DNA from: a virus
Virus record (IMG/VR): IMGVR_UViG_3300042897_001741
Coordinates: 1-49,735 of that record
Reading direction: 5' to 3' (one strand)
Length of the DNA: 49,735 bases
The position numbers and the translations under genes were made by a program. The stretch's first letter is position 1, and each line of letters opens with the position of its first letter. A model generated the notes under the pieces. It did no database searches and was not told where the DNA came from. It saw only the letters and a program-made list of their open reading frames with translations. This document shows positions 29,354 to 37,014 of the stretch, piece after piece.

Positions 29354-29382
29354 GGGCCGCTGCTCACACCGGGCGGCGGCCC
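29354..29382. other. GC-rich hairpin after the head-associated gene
   Basis: GGGCCGC (29354-29360) pairs with GCGGCCC (29376-29382) over 7 bp with a 15-base loop, in the 70-base gap before the connector gene. It is followed by TATTCG, not a T-run. It could reduce but not fully stop read-through, lowering expression of connectors relative to coat protein. Confidence 0.4.
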
Positions 29383-29401
29383 TATTCGTAAGGACTGACC
29401 C

Positions 29402-29860
29402 ATGGCCTACACCCCGCCGACGAAGGCGACGTTCATTGCGATCTTCCCGGCGTTTGCCGCGGTGACGGACGAGGCCTATGCGTTCTGGTCTGCGCGCGCC
29501 GGGCGGATCGTGGACCCGATGCAGGCCTGCCTTGCCGATGACGCTGATCTGGCCGCCATGCTGCTCACGGCGCACCTCCTCACGCTCCAGGGCATCGGCA
29601 CCGGGGCAGAGGCAGAAATGGCCGCCCAAGGCGCGAGCGGGTTCAAGCGGATCAAGTCGGGCACGATCGAACTAGAGCGCGGCGATGCGGCGTCCAGTGG
29701 TGCCGACATGGGCGAATATGGCGCGACCAGCTATGGCCAGCGACTCTATCCCATGCTCAAGGCCTGCCTGGCCGGCCCGCGCGTGACCGGAACCGGCCCC
29801 GTCATCGGCGGCTGCGGCTTCAACGGGTTCGCGGGGCCTCTGCCCTATGGGAGATTCTGA
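29402..29860 (+). CDS. Head-tail connector (DUF4054)
   Basis: A 152-residue DUF4054 protein: FIAIFPAFAAVTDEAYAFWS, MLLTAHLLTLQGIGTGAEAE, then GATSYGQRLYPMLKACLAGP and a Gly-rich end. DUF4054 members are adaptor proteins that attach to the portal ring. The adjacent tail-completion genes agree. Confidence 0.85.
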   Translation: MAYTPPTKATFIAIFPAFAAVTDEAYAFWSARAGRIVDPMQACLADDADLAAMLLTAHLLTLQGIGTGAEAEMAAQGASGFKRIKSGTIELERGDAASSGADMGEYGATSYGQRLYPMLKACLAGPRVTGTGPVIGGCGFNGFAGPLPYGRF

Positions 29861-30228
29861 TGGGGTTGTTGGATGGCGGGATCGCCCGGATCTTCAACGC
29901 TGCACTCTCGGGCCTGTATCTCGACGGCGCCCTGCATCGCGACGGCACCGACCCGATCTATGAAAATGAGGGCAACATCACCGGCTATGCTGGTGGCGCG
30001 GATATCCCGATCAAGGTCCAGCGCGACGCCTGCACATATGCCATGCGCCAGAGCGAGGGCTATTCGGAGGGCGACGTGATGCTGCTGATCCTGGATGCCC
30101 CGCTCAATGGGGTGAAGGTGACAACCGACATGCAGGCGACCGATGGGGACGGCGATCGGTGGATGATCAGGTCGGCCGATCTGGATGCGGCCAGCTCGCA
30201 TTGGGTTTGTCGGGGGCGGGCGGCGTAG
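29860..30228 (+). CDS. Head-tail joining protein, unassigned family
   Basis: A 122-residue protein beginning MGLLDGGIARIFNAALSGLY and with central beta segments (GADIPIKVQRDACTYAMRQS, GDRWMIRSADLDAASSHWVC). Its place between the DUF4054 connector and the HK97-gp10-like gene is where head-closure proteins lie. No named family recognised. Confidence 0.7.
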   Translation: MGLLDGGIARIFNAALSGLYLDGALHRDGTDPIYENEGNITGYAGGADIPIKVQRDACTYAMRQSEGYSEGDVMLLILDAPLNGVKVTTDMQATDGDGDRWMIRSADLDAASSHWVCRGRAA

Positions 30229-30629
30229 TGGCTCGGATGAAGGGGGCCGATGCGCACCTTAAGCGGCTCAGAAACATGACAAGAGGGATGCGCAAGGAGG
30301 CGTCAAAGCTTGTCTATGTGCTGGCCGATATGCACGCGACCGAAGCCGCATTGAGCATTACCGAAGGTGCAGTGAGCGGAAAAGGCCACGTTCCGTCAAA
30401 GTCTGGAGAATCGCCAAACGCAGACACCCATTTTCTGGACAGATCAGTGCATGTGGAGCGGACGGGCGAACTCACCGCACAATCTATCGCAGACGCCCCT
30501 TATGCGGCCAGGCTAGAATTTGAAATGGATCGCCCCTTCATGCGGCCAGCAGCCAAGAAGATCCGCAAGGCCGCAAGTAAGCTGGCTGCGAAGGGTGTAT
30601 CGATCATCGTGAAGGGCGGCAAGCTGTAG
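30228..30629 (+). CDS. HK97 gp10-like tail completion protein
   Basis: A 133-residue protein from a GTG (TAGTG junction). It has the HK97-gp10 pattern: a helical N-terminus (RLRNMTRGMRKEASKLVYVL), a GAVSGKGHVPSKSGESPN loop, and APYAARLEFEMDRPFMRPAA. Codon use is more A/T-rich than in its neighbours, suggesting a recently exchanged segment. It would cap the tail tube or join it to the head. Confidence 0.72.
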   Translation: MARMKGADAHLKRLRNMTRGMRKEASKLVYVLADMHATEAALSITEGAVSGKGHVPSKSGESPNADTHFLDRSVHVERTGELTAQSIADAPYAARLEFEMDRPFMRPAAKKIRKAASKLAAKGVSIIVKGGKL

Positions 30630-30630
30630 G

Positions 30631-30639
30631 CGTCCGTAG
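30631..30639 (+). repeat. Intergenic element, copy 3 (CGTCCGTAG)
   Basis: The core CGTCCGTAG (preceded by TAGG instead of CTAC) begins two bases after the stop of the gp10-like gene and 40 bases before the next ATG. Confidence 0.7.
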
Positions 30640-30670
30640 CAAATCCGGCCCCTTGCACGGCCAATAGGCT

Positions 30671-30982
30671 ATGGCCAAAATCACCTTCACCTCCGACTAT
30701 AACCATCGGTGGCCATCGCGCGCCGTTACCCACTTCAAGGCGGGTTGGAGCGGCACTGTCAAACGCGAGGTGGCAGACGCGGCTATCGCTCTTGGGAAGG
30801 GGACAGGCGGCGGCAAGCCTGCTAGACAGAAATCCGATGGGGATCAGGTTCGATATCGACGTGCTGGCGATCTGGATGGATGCCATTCTGGATCGGATGG
30901 AAACGGAACATCCGGAAACGAATTGGAATCTGCTCGCGCTCCTGGGGGAGATGATGTCCCTGCCGTTGTGGTTGGGGGCTGA
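30671..30982 (+). CDS. Short tail-region protein, C-terminus doubtful
   Basis: A 103-residue frame. The first 50 residues (AKITFTSDYNHRWPSRAVTH, AGWSGTVKREVADAAIALGK) match the short phage proteins of about 50-60 residues found between tail-completion genes. The second half reads as antiphase translation of the next gene (rich in Gly/Ser/Arg). Either the overlap is real or a frameshift has removed an earlier stop. Confidence 0.5.
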   Translation: MAKITFTSDYNHRWPSRAVTHFKAGWSGTVKREVADAAIALGKGTGGGKPARQKSDGDQVRYRRAGDLDGCHSGSDGNGTSGNELESARAPGGDDVPAVVVGG

Positions 30983-31007
30983 CAATGACAATCAGCCCGA
31001 CCGTTGA
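30837..31007 (+). CDS. Small protein overlapping two tail genes (56 aa)
   Basis: A 56-residue protein (GIRFDIDVLAIWMDAILDRM, PLWLGADNDNQPDR). Its codon use is normal for this phage, so this frame is more likely to be coding over 30837-30980 than the overlapping one. It shares 146 bases with the frame before it and 23 with the DUF3168 gene after it. Binding site weak. Confidence 0.5.
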   Translation: MGIRFDIDVLAIWMDAILDRMETEHPETNWNLLALLGEMMSLPLWLGADNDNQPDR

Positions 31008-31389
31008 GGCCCGCTCGGTAATCATCAGCGCGCTCAAGTCGTCCCCGTCCGTCACGACGTTGATACCCGCGAGCCGCCTCTACCCCACGGTAACGCCGGC
31101 AAGCCCCGAAAAGCCATTTGGCAAGTACGGCGTAGAGGATTCCGAGCCGCTGCGGGCCTCAGGATGGCGGGGTGGGGACGTGGACGCATCATACGATGTC
31201 GTCGTTGCCAAGAGCGCGGCCATTCCTGATCCCAAGACTTACGCCGAGAAGGCCGTCGCAGCTATCGCAGATGCCATCGACGCGCTGCCAGATTGCAATG
31301 TCGATCGAACCGTTATGGTCCAAAGCTCTGAGGCCGACAGTTGGCGGGGTGTCGTCTATTTCACCGTCAGCATAGTCAAGCAGCTTTAG
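30985..31389 (+). CDS. Tail completion protein (DUF3168)
   Basis: A 134-residue DUF3168 member: VEARSVIISALKSSPSVTTL, IPASRLYPTVTPASPEKPFG, then YDVVVAKSAAIPDPKTYAEK and a closing YFTVSIVKQL. DUF3168 proteins (HK97-type tail terminators) cap the tail tube and define the head-tail interface. The 3' end is followed by the fourth copy of the intergenic element. Confidence 0.85.
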   Translation: MTISPTVEARSVIISALKSSPSVTTLIPASRLYPTVTPASPEKPFGKYGVEDSEPLRASGWRGGDVDASYDVVVAKSAAIPDPKTYAEKAVAAIADAIDALPDCNVDRTVMVQSSEADSWRGVVYFTVSIVKQL

Positions 31390-31390
31390 G

Positions 31391-31399
31391 CGTCCGTAG
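31391..31399 (+). repeat. Intergenic element, copy 4 (CGTCCGTAG)
   Basis: TAGGCGTCCGTAGC overlaps the stop of the DUF3168 gene, the same junction type as copy 3. It is 58 bases before the ATG of the tail tube gene. Confidence 0.7.
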
Positions 31400-31457
31400 C
31401 GCATAGCAGCCCTCCCCCCGCAAAGTCGGCCAAATCTCATCAACGAGGGTATCGGCA

Positions 31458-31913
31458 ATGGCATACGCGGCGAAGGTAAAGGGCAATTACGCCGACATCA
31501 TGTTCGGCGATGGCGACAGCCCGGAAGTGTTCACCCAGCTCTGCGGGATCAACACGCGCGGCATCACCATCACCTATGCCAACGCCTTCGAGTTGACCGA
31601 CTATGATTGCGCTGACCCGGAAGATGCCGGCCAGACGATCCGTGATGTCGGCGCGCAGGACTGGTCGATCACCGGTTCTGGCCTGTATAATCGCGCTCAG
31701 ATGGCGGCGATCCGCGGCCTGATGGGATCGACGCAGAACTGGCGCTTCGCTCTGGACGAGCCGCCTGCCCCCGCCGCCGCTGTTGACGATGGTTACTGGC
31801 AAGGCCCCGGCTTCATCTCGTCGTTCGAAATCACTGGCAACGATGGCGAGTGGACGCAGGCGAGCATCACCATCACCGGCGCCGGCCTGCTCGAATGGGC
31901 TGACGCAGCCTGA
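31458..31913 (+). CDS. Major tail tube protein
   Basis: A 151-residue beta-rich protein with TP901-1-like tail tube features: GNYADIMFGDGDSPEVFTQL, DVGAQDWSITGSGLYNRAQM, NWRFALDEPP and GFISSFEITGNDGEWTQASI. It polymerises as hexamer rings to form the tube. Spaced directly before the tail chaperone pair, as usual. Confidence 0.85.
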   Translation: MAYAAKVKGNYADIMFGDGDSPEVFTQLCGINTRGITITYANAFELTDYDCADPEDAGQTIRDVGAQDWSITGSGLYNRAQMAAIRGLMGSTQNWRFALDEPPAPAAAVDDGYWQGPGFISSFEITGNDGEWTQASITITGAGLLEWADAA

Positions 31914-32305
31914 TGCAAAACCATCTGACGCTTGATTTCGGCGACGGCATCTATGATTTCAGGCTGCCCTGGGCGGCCTGCGCCGAGATCGAGCGCAAGG
32001 CGGACGCGGGCATTCAGACGATCTATGAGCGCGTGATGGCCGGGCATTCCCGCTTGATCGATGTCTCCGAGATCATCCGCCAGGGGCTTCTCTGCGGCGC
32101 GGGAGGAACGGTTGATGGGCAGCCGGTCGAATGCACGCCTCGCGTCGTAACTGCGCTGGTGGAGCGCTACGTGACCGGACCGGAAGCCCGCCCCTTCATC
32201 GAGAGTTGGAATCTCGCTGCGTCGGCCCTGCACACCTTCATGCAGGGCTATGAAGACGCACAGGAAGGCTCAAAAAAAAAGGAAGACGCGGAAGCGGCCG
32301 AATAG
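31913..32305 (+). CDS. Tail assembly chaperone (gene-transfer-agent type), zero-frame product
   Basis: A 130-residue protein similar to the GTA tail chaperone family (Phage_TAC_11): LDFGDGIYDFRLPWAACAEI, IDVSEIIRQGLLCGAGGTVD and a helical tail. It ends in Lys/Glu-rich sequence that is encoded over a slippery A-run (32272-32280). It would bind the tape measure during tail assembly. The following frame continues after a -1 shift. Confidence 0.85.
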   Translation: MQNHLTLDFGDGIYDFRLPWAACAEIERKADAGIQTIYERVMAGHSRLIDVSEIIRQGLLCGAGGTVDGQPVECTPRVVTALVERYVTGPEARPFIESWNLAASALHTFMQGYEDAQEGSKKKEDAEAAE

Positions 32306-32517
32306 ACATCGGCCAGATCCTCGCCAATTGCGCCATGATGGGCGGCATCCCCCCATCTGAGGCAAAACAACTCACCCTCTACGAATACCAGGCGATGCTC
32401 CATAATTGGGAGCAGGCGCACAAGACTGGTGAAGAGCAGCCAGAGCCGCCGTCGATCGAGGAAACGGAAGAGCGTCGGCGCAGTCTTGAGGCGAGAGGGG
32501 TTGCAGTTCTGGGTTAG
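31913..32517 (+). CDS. Tail assembly chaperone, -1 frameshift product (G-T equivalent)
   Basis: If ribosomes slip by -1 at A-AAA-AAG (32275-32281), reading continues open for 78 codons to the TAG at 32515-32517. The product is about 201 residues. The added part contains RIDIGQILANCAMMGGIPPS and KQLTLYEYQAMLHNWEQAHK, which resembles the second chaperone (rcc01693/TAC_6) of gene transfer agents. No ATG with a good binding site starts that second part alone. Lambda makes gpG-T in the same way. Confidence 0.8.
32275..32281 (+). other. Programmed -1 frameshift site A-AAA-AAG
   Basis: The heptamer A-AAA-AAG in the zero frame lies within a run of nine A followed by GG, the most slippery heptamer known in bacteria. 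It is in the expected place, near the 3' end of the tail chaperone gene, and the -1 frame is open downstream. Confidence 0.85.
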
Positions 32518-32843
32518 CAGCCCATCTGTGACCAGACGTTCGAAAATTCAGCAGCATCCATCTGAGACGAAAGCACGGTGGCATCGCCGCCGTTCGACAC
32601 ATATCGTTCGAATCCGGTCATGCCACCAAAGCCATTTTTGGCGTTTACCTCTCCGCAAACAACCGAGACGCTTTGGTAGCTGCCAAGTTTTTCGTTGCGA
32701 TACTCTGCTGATCCGGGGTCTCTGAGTTTCTGTTCAACTGCCTTGTGGGCAAGAATGATCATCCCATCTTTTTTCTCTCGGACGGATGATTGCTGTCCGC
32801 ACGCCGACATGAGCAACAAACAAACTACAAGATTTTTTTTCAT
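32514..32843 (-). CDS. Lipoprotein encoded antisense in the tail cluster
   Basis: A 109-residue lipoprotein: Lys-rich start, hydrophobic core VVCLLLMSAC with the lipobox cysteine at about residue 15. The mature part contains AVEQKLRDPGSAEYRNEKLG and VSVVCGEVNAKNGFGGMTGF, a motif seen in small plasmid- and phage-encoded proteins. It lies on the opposite strand to the tail genes, and its stop shares four bases with the tail chaperone stop. Such cargo genes (morons) are often expressed in the lysogen and alter the envelope or exclude related phages; that is inference. Confidence 0.8.
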   Translation of the reverse strand: MKKNLVVCLLLMSACGQQSSVREKKDGMIILAHKAVEQKLRDPGSAEYRNEKLGSYQSVSVVCGEVNAKNGFGGMTGFERYVSNGGDATVLSSQMDAAEFSNVWSQMGC

Positions 32844-32857
32844 GGTGCCCCGCCTTA

Positions 32858-33145
32858 TTACATTCCCGGCAAAACCGCTTTGAGGGCCACTGCTGCCGAG
32901 CTTTGACCAGAGTTGTAACCTGTAAAGATCAGGTCGTAATCCTGTCCTCCACCATCACGGATCAGCTTGGCTTCACCTTTTTCGAACGCAACCTGTAGTG
33001 TTCCGGGGTCCGCCTCTATTCTTCCATCCGCGATCTTTGATCCGTGAGCTCCATTCCTCACATCAATCACGTAAGTGACCAGTCCCCGTTCAACCCCGCT
33101 AACGACCAGCACGCCGCTTCCTTTCAATGTCCTCGAAAAGGCCAT
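32858..33145 (-). CDS. Second antisense cargo protein, unknown function
   Basis: A 95-residue beta-rich protein (AFSRTLKGSGVLVVSGVERG, LVTYVIDVRNGAHGSKIADG, ending AALKAVLPGM-like). It is upstream of the lipoprotein on the same strand, with GGAGAGAT before its ATG, and probably shares the promoter at 33179-33206. It has no signal peptide. No family recognised. Confidence 0.68.
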   Translation of the reverse strand: MAFSRTLKGSGVLVVSGVERGLVTYVIDVRNGAHGSKIADGRIEADPGTLQVAFEKGEAKLIRDGGGQDYDLIFTGYNSGQSSAAVALKAVLPGM

Positions 33146-33166
33146 CTATCTCTCCATAGGTCCGAT

Positions 33167-33178
33167 TACCGTCCGTAG
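33167..33178 (+). repeat. Intergenic element, copy 5 (TTACCGTCCGTAG-like)
   Basis: TACCGTCCGTAG followed by CATAT, in the gap between the antisense cargo genes and the tape measure, 32 bases before the tape measure ATG. Twelve of the 13 consensus bases are present. Its spacing to the gene equals that of copy 1. Confidence 0.82.
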
Positions 33179-33206
33179 CATATGACCAACCCGCATGGCC
33201 AATCAA
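33179..33206 (-). promoter_or_regulatory. Possible promoter for the antisense cargo genes
   Basis: On the minus strand, TTGATT (33206-33201) and CATATG (33184-33179) are 16 bases apart and about 35 bases upstream of the 95-residue gene. It lies next to copy 5 of the intergenic element. The match is moderate. Confidence 0.4.
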
Positions 33207-33210
33207 TGGC

Positions 33211-36078
33211 ATGCCAACCGCAGACGAAGTGATTGTCGAGTTCGAGGCTCGCGTCGGCAAATATGAGGCCGATCTTCGTCGATCTGCCGCCACCTTCGAG
33301 CGCGTCACACAGGCGCAGCAGCGTCAGATGGTGGCCCTCGAACGCCAGATTTCCATGTCGTCTGGCCGGATCGGTTCTGCCTTCAAATCTCTCGCTGGGC
33401 TGTTCGGCGCACAGCAGGTCATTGGCCTCTCAGATTCCTACACCCGCCTCCAGAACAGTTTGAAGGTAGCCGGCCTTGAAGGCGAGGCGTTGGCCGAGAC
33501 GCAGGCGAAGCTACTCGACCTCGGCGGTAAATATGGTGTGTCCGTCAATACCTTGGCCGACCTCTACGGCAACCTCGCCCAAGTCAGTGGTGAACTGGGG
33601 GCGAGTCAATCACAATTGATGACAATCAACGAGGCTGTTGCGCAGTCTCTGATCGTTACCGGGAAAAGCTCGCAGGAGGCGTCTGGAGCCGTTCTCGGCC
33701 TTGTGCAGGCGTTTGGCAATGGGAAGCTCCAAGCGGAAGAGTGGGCGCAGATCAACGAGGGCGGACTTCGCCCGCTGCTAGAAGCGGCGGCGGCTTCTGA
33801 GAAATATGCTGGCTCCGTCCAGAAGTTGAGGAAGGCTGTCTACGACGGCAAGGTCAGCAGTCAGGAATTTTTCCAGGCAATCCTGGCGGGCGCGAGCGTC
33901 ATCGAGGGCAAGGCAGCGAATGCAACTTTGACCTTGGAGGGAGCGTATACTAGCCTCAACAATCGCCTAATTGAGTTTGTCGGCTCTGCGGCTTCCACCA
34001 GCGGGGCTGCGGGAGCAATTGCTTCAGGCCTGCAAGCGCTTTCCAACAATCTTGAGACTGTATCAAATGCATTGGCGGTGATTACAACCGTCATGGGGGT
34101 CCGATACGTTGCGGCTGCTGGTGCCTCCGTTATTGCGACAACAGCTAAGAATGCGGCGGAAGTCAGGGCGCTACTCACTACTCGCGCACTTACTGGCGCC
34201 ACCTATCAGGCAAACGCGGCTATCCTCGGCGAGGCTTCCGCGGCAAGGATAGCTACGGCATCAGTGTCTGGCCTAGCCGTGGCTCAAGGTGTAGCCGCCC
34301 GCGCTGGTGCTGTTCTTCTTGGTGCAGTTGGTGGGCCCATAGGGGCGGCAGTTCTCGCTCTTGGCGCGGGAATACTTTACCTTTCAACCCGCACAGATGA
34401 GGCGGCAACCGCATCTGGCGAATATGCAAAGGCGCAGGATAGACTTGCCAAAATTCAAGATAAATCGGCGGCTGCGGCTTCGAATGTAGCTATCGCCACC
34501 GGCAAGGCGAGAGTTGAAGCACTCGCCAATGCAAAAGCGCTGCAGCAAGAGACACAGCAGTATATTGCGAATGCCAAAGCGGCAGCCGCAGCGGCCAGGG
34601 CCAAGGCTTCACAGGCCGCGCAAGATGCAAGAATCATAGCAGCCTCTTCCGGCGCTCAATCTGTGTCTACCGGGTCAGCGATGATTGTGGGCGGGAACAT
34701 TGTGGGTCAGAGGACTGATACCGCAAATAGGCAGGCGCAAACAAACCTGCGGGTCGCCGAAGAGAATCTGAAAAAGGCAGAAGAAGAGCTTAAGAGGATC
34801 AACGCGACCGTCGATGGACTTACCGCGCCTAGAGTGGTTACCCCTGCCGCCGACGACCCCAAGAAAAAGCCGAAATCCAAAGCTGACAAGCCAGACCCGC
34901 TCGCTGCCGATCGCGAGCTTGCTCAGTTGCGCATTGAGGAATTGCAGGCCCGCCTAGACCTCGCCACCACTGCCGAGGCCCGCGCCGATCTGCAGCGCAA
35001 AATTCTCGCGGAAGAGCGCGCCCAACGCGTTGCCGAGATTGCGGCAAACAAGGATCTCTCTGATAAGCAGCGGAAGGCTGCTCTGGACGCTATCGACCGG
35101 CTGTATGGCGCGCAGGGTGAGAATGGCGATATCGTCGTCGCTCCGGGCCGATATGACCAGCGGGTTTCCCGCGATCTGGAGCGCGAGCAGGCACAGCGGG
35201 CGCAAGACATCGCAGATGAGCGGTTCCGCGCAGAGCAGGAAATCCTGCGCAACCAGTATGATCTGGCTGACAGCAGCGCCGAGCGAAAGCGCCTGGCGCT
35301 GGCCTCGATCGACCTTGATGAGCGGTATCAGCGCGCGCAGTTGCAGGCGATCATCGATCTGGAAGGGGCCAATTCTGCCGAAGGGCAGCGCGCCCAAGCT
35401 GGATTGGATAGTTTGGGCGAGATCAGCGATGGGCGCCGAAAAGTTGCAGAGCGTTCAAATCAATCGCCTTTGGAGGCGTATCGCGACCGCCTCAATCGAG
35501 ACGGCAATGAAACCAGCGACATGGTTGAGGGCTATGTCGTAGACGAGCTTCAGCACGTCCGAGATAGCATCCGTGGCGGCATCGAAAAGCAGCTTGGTAT
35601 CAAAGATCCACTGATCAGCGGTCTATTGAACATGCTGATCGAAGATGTGCTGATCAAGCCCATCACCGATGCGCTGTCGGAGGCATCTAAGGACGGCAGC
35701 GGCGCGGGTGGCCTGTTGCAATCGCTGGGCGCTGCGGCAAGCAAGATATTCGGTGGCGGACGCGCGATCGGCGGCCCTGTTCAGGCTGGGACGCCATACA
35801 TGGTGGGCGAAAGTGGGCGCGAGATGTTCGTGCCGCAGCAGTCTGGCGTGATCGTTCCGAATCATCGCCTCAGCGGCCGATCCGCAGGCCAGCAAACCGT
35901 CATCAATTACATCGGCCCCGGCGCGGAAGAGTTCTGGGGTTCGGTCGACGCGCGGTCGGCGCGCGTTGCTGCTCCGATCGCCCGCACTGAATCCTCTCGG
36001 TCAGGCGCCGCGTCCTATGCGCAAGGTCAGAAGTCCGCCCCCGGCACCATGTACAAATATTCTCAGTTGAAGGGCTGA
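33211..36078 (+). CDS. Tail tape measure protein
   Basis: A 955-residue protein. The N-terminal tape-measure domain (about 60-240) has SDSYTRLQNSLKVAGLEGEA, VSVNTLADLYGNLAQVSGEL and EEWAQINEGGLRPLLEAAAA. A long Ala-rich helical middle with hydrophobic stretches (about 340-395) follows, then Glu/Arg-rich coiled coils (about 560-780). The C-terminus has GGPVQAGTPYMVGESGREMF, typical of the family. It sets tail length and is ejected before DNA. Base composition falls in the first 1500 bases compared with the rest, suggesting a mosaic joint. Confidence 0.9.
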   Translation: MPTADEVIVEFEARVGKYEADLRRSAATFERVTQAQQRQMVALERQISMSSGRIGSAFKSLAGLFGAQQVIGLSDSYTRLQNSLKVAGLEGEALAETQAKLLDLGGKYGVSVNTLADLYGNLAQVSGELGASQSQLMTINEAVAQSLIVTGKSSQEASGAVLGLVQAFGNGKLQAEEWAQINEGGLRPLLEAAAASEKYAGSVQKLRKAVYDGKVSSQEFFQAILAGASVIEGKAANATLTLEGAYTSLNNRLIEFVGSAASTSGAAGAIASGLQALSNNLETVSNALAVITTVMGVRYVAAAGASVIATTAKNAAEVRALLTTRALTGATYQANAAILGEASAARIATASVSGLAVAQGVAARAGAVLLGAVGGPIGAAVLALGAGILYLSTRTDEAATASGEYAKAQDRLAKIQDKSAAAASNVAIATGKARVEALANAKALQQETQQYIANAKAAAAAARAKASQAAQDARIIAASSGAQSVSTGSAMIVGGNIVGQRTDTANRQAQTNLRVAEENLKKAEEELKRINATVDGLTAPRVVTPAADDPKKKPKSKADKPDPLAADRELAQLRIEELQARLDLATTAEARADLQRKILAEERAQRVAEIAANKDLSDKQRKAALDAIDRLYGAQGENGDIVVAPGRYDQRVSRDLEREQAQRAQDIADERFRAEQEILRNQYDLADSSAERKRLALASIDLDERYQRAQLQAIIDLEGANSAEGQRAQAGLDSLGEISDGRRKVAERSNQSPLEAYRDRLNRDGNETSDMVEGYVVDELQHVRDSIRGGIEKQLGIKDPLISGLLNMLIEDVLIKPITDALSEASKDGSGAGGLLQSLGAAASKIFGGGRAIGGPVQAGTPYMVGESGREMFVPQQSGVIVPNHRLSGRSAGQQTVINYIGPGAEEFWGSVDARSARVAAPIARTESSRSGAASYAQGQKSAPGTMYKYSQLKG

Positions 36079-36079
36079 C

Positions 36080-36628
36080 ATGCGCGAGGCATTTGGCATC
36101 CGCATCGATAGCGACCCGGTGGCGAGGCTTTGGACCGGATTCGGCAGTCTGTTGATCCCCGCCGACATCGTGGAGAGCGCGCCAGCCCTTTATCTCGGCG
36201 GAGGGCAGTTGCTCAGCGCGCCGGATTTCGAGCATCCACTTAACGGTCAGGCTGAGCGCCTGGATATCCGACTGTCCGGTGTGAGCGCCGATGTGGTCGC
36301 CATCGGCACTACCGAGGCGGCATCCGTCAAGGGCGCCAAGGTCCACTTCGTCCGCTTCTACTTCGATGACAATTGGGCGCTGGATGGCGTCGAATATGAG
36401 GCGGTATTCCGCGCTGACAAGCTGACGTTCAGCAGTGAGGATGACGGCAACGGCGGGCGCACTCGCACGCTCACCCTGTCGATCGCGACCGACGACACGA
36501 ACCGCAACCGATCGCCTGCCGCGTTCTTCACCGATCAGGATCAGCGCCGCCGGTCCCCGACCGACGCGATTTTCAGCCATGTCGCGGGCATCACCCAGGG
36601 TGTGCTGCGGAGGTTCGGCACACGATGA
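36080..36628 (+). CDS. Distal tail protein
   Basis: A 182-residue beta-rich protein (SLLIPADIVESAPALYLGGG, ERLDIRLSGVSADVVAIGTT, YFDDNWALDGVEYEAVFRAD). It starts one base after the tape measure stop, in the place of a distal tail or baseplate protein. The layout resembles DUF2163-like proteins of GTA-type tails, but I am not certain of the family. Confidence 0.72.
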   Translation: MREAFGIRIDSDPVARLWTGFGSLLIPADIVESAPALYLGGGQLLSAPDFEHPLNGQAERLDIRLSGVSADVVAIGTTEAASVKGAKVHFVRFYFDDNWALDGVEYEAVFRADKLTFSSEDDGNGGRTRTLTLSIATDDTNRNRSPAAFFTDQDQRRRSPTDAIFSHVAGITQGVLRRFGTR

Positions 36629-37014
36629 ACCTTGGCGACTTCCTCAAATCCCCGCGGCCGGAATGGGACTGGCAGACGCATGACTGCTCGCGCTGGCTCG
36701 ACCGGTGGCTGGTTCTCAGCGGACACGCCAGCGCCATGGAGGCGATCGGCATATCCTATGACAGCGAGCGCAGTGCGGCCCGCGTGATCGTGCGCGGCGG
36801 CGGCCTCCTGCATCTATGGCGGCGTGGCATGGAAGCGATCGGGCTTCCTGCGGTCGATGATCCGCAGATGGGTGACGCGGCCATTCTGGATAAGCCGACC
36901 GACGACGGCCACAACCGGACGACTGGAATCTGGACCGGCGAGCGCTGGGCTAGCGTCCACCGTCACGGCCTGGTCTGCGCGCCGGGCACTCCTCTTGCGA
37001 TCTGGAGGGTCTGA
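36625..37014 (+). CDS. DUF6950 / NlpC-P60-like tail protein
   Basis: A 129-residue protein with the pattern of DUF6950: DWQTHDCSRWLDRWLVLSGH gives the Asp-Cys pair expected for a cysteine peptidase nucleophile, followed by GDAAILDKP and RWASVHRHGL with the candidate His. In long-tailed phages such proteins occur between distal tail and tail tip genes and degrade peptidoglycan or act as hydrolase remnants. Overlaps both neighbours. Confidence 0.8.
   Translation: MNLGDFLKSPRPEWDWQTHDCSRWLDRWLVLSGHASAMEAIGISYDSERSAARVIVRGGGLLHLWRRGMEAIGLPAVDDPQMGDAAILDKPTDDGHNRTTGIWTGERWASVHRHGLVCAPGTPLAIWRV

Noticed and set aside
26205-29403. Long minus-strand frames opposite the protease, decoration and capsid genes
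   Set aside because: They lack ribosome binding sites and sensible domains, and the plus strand holds the expected head genes in canonical order.
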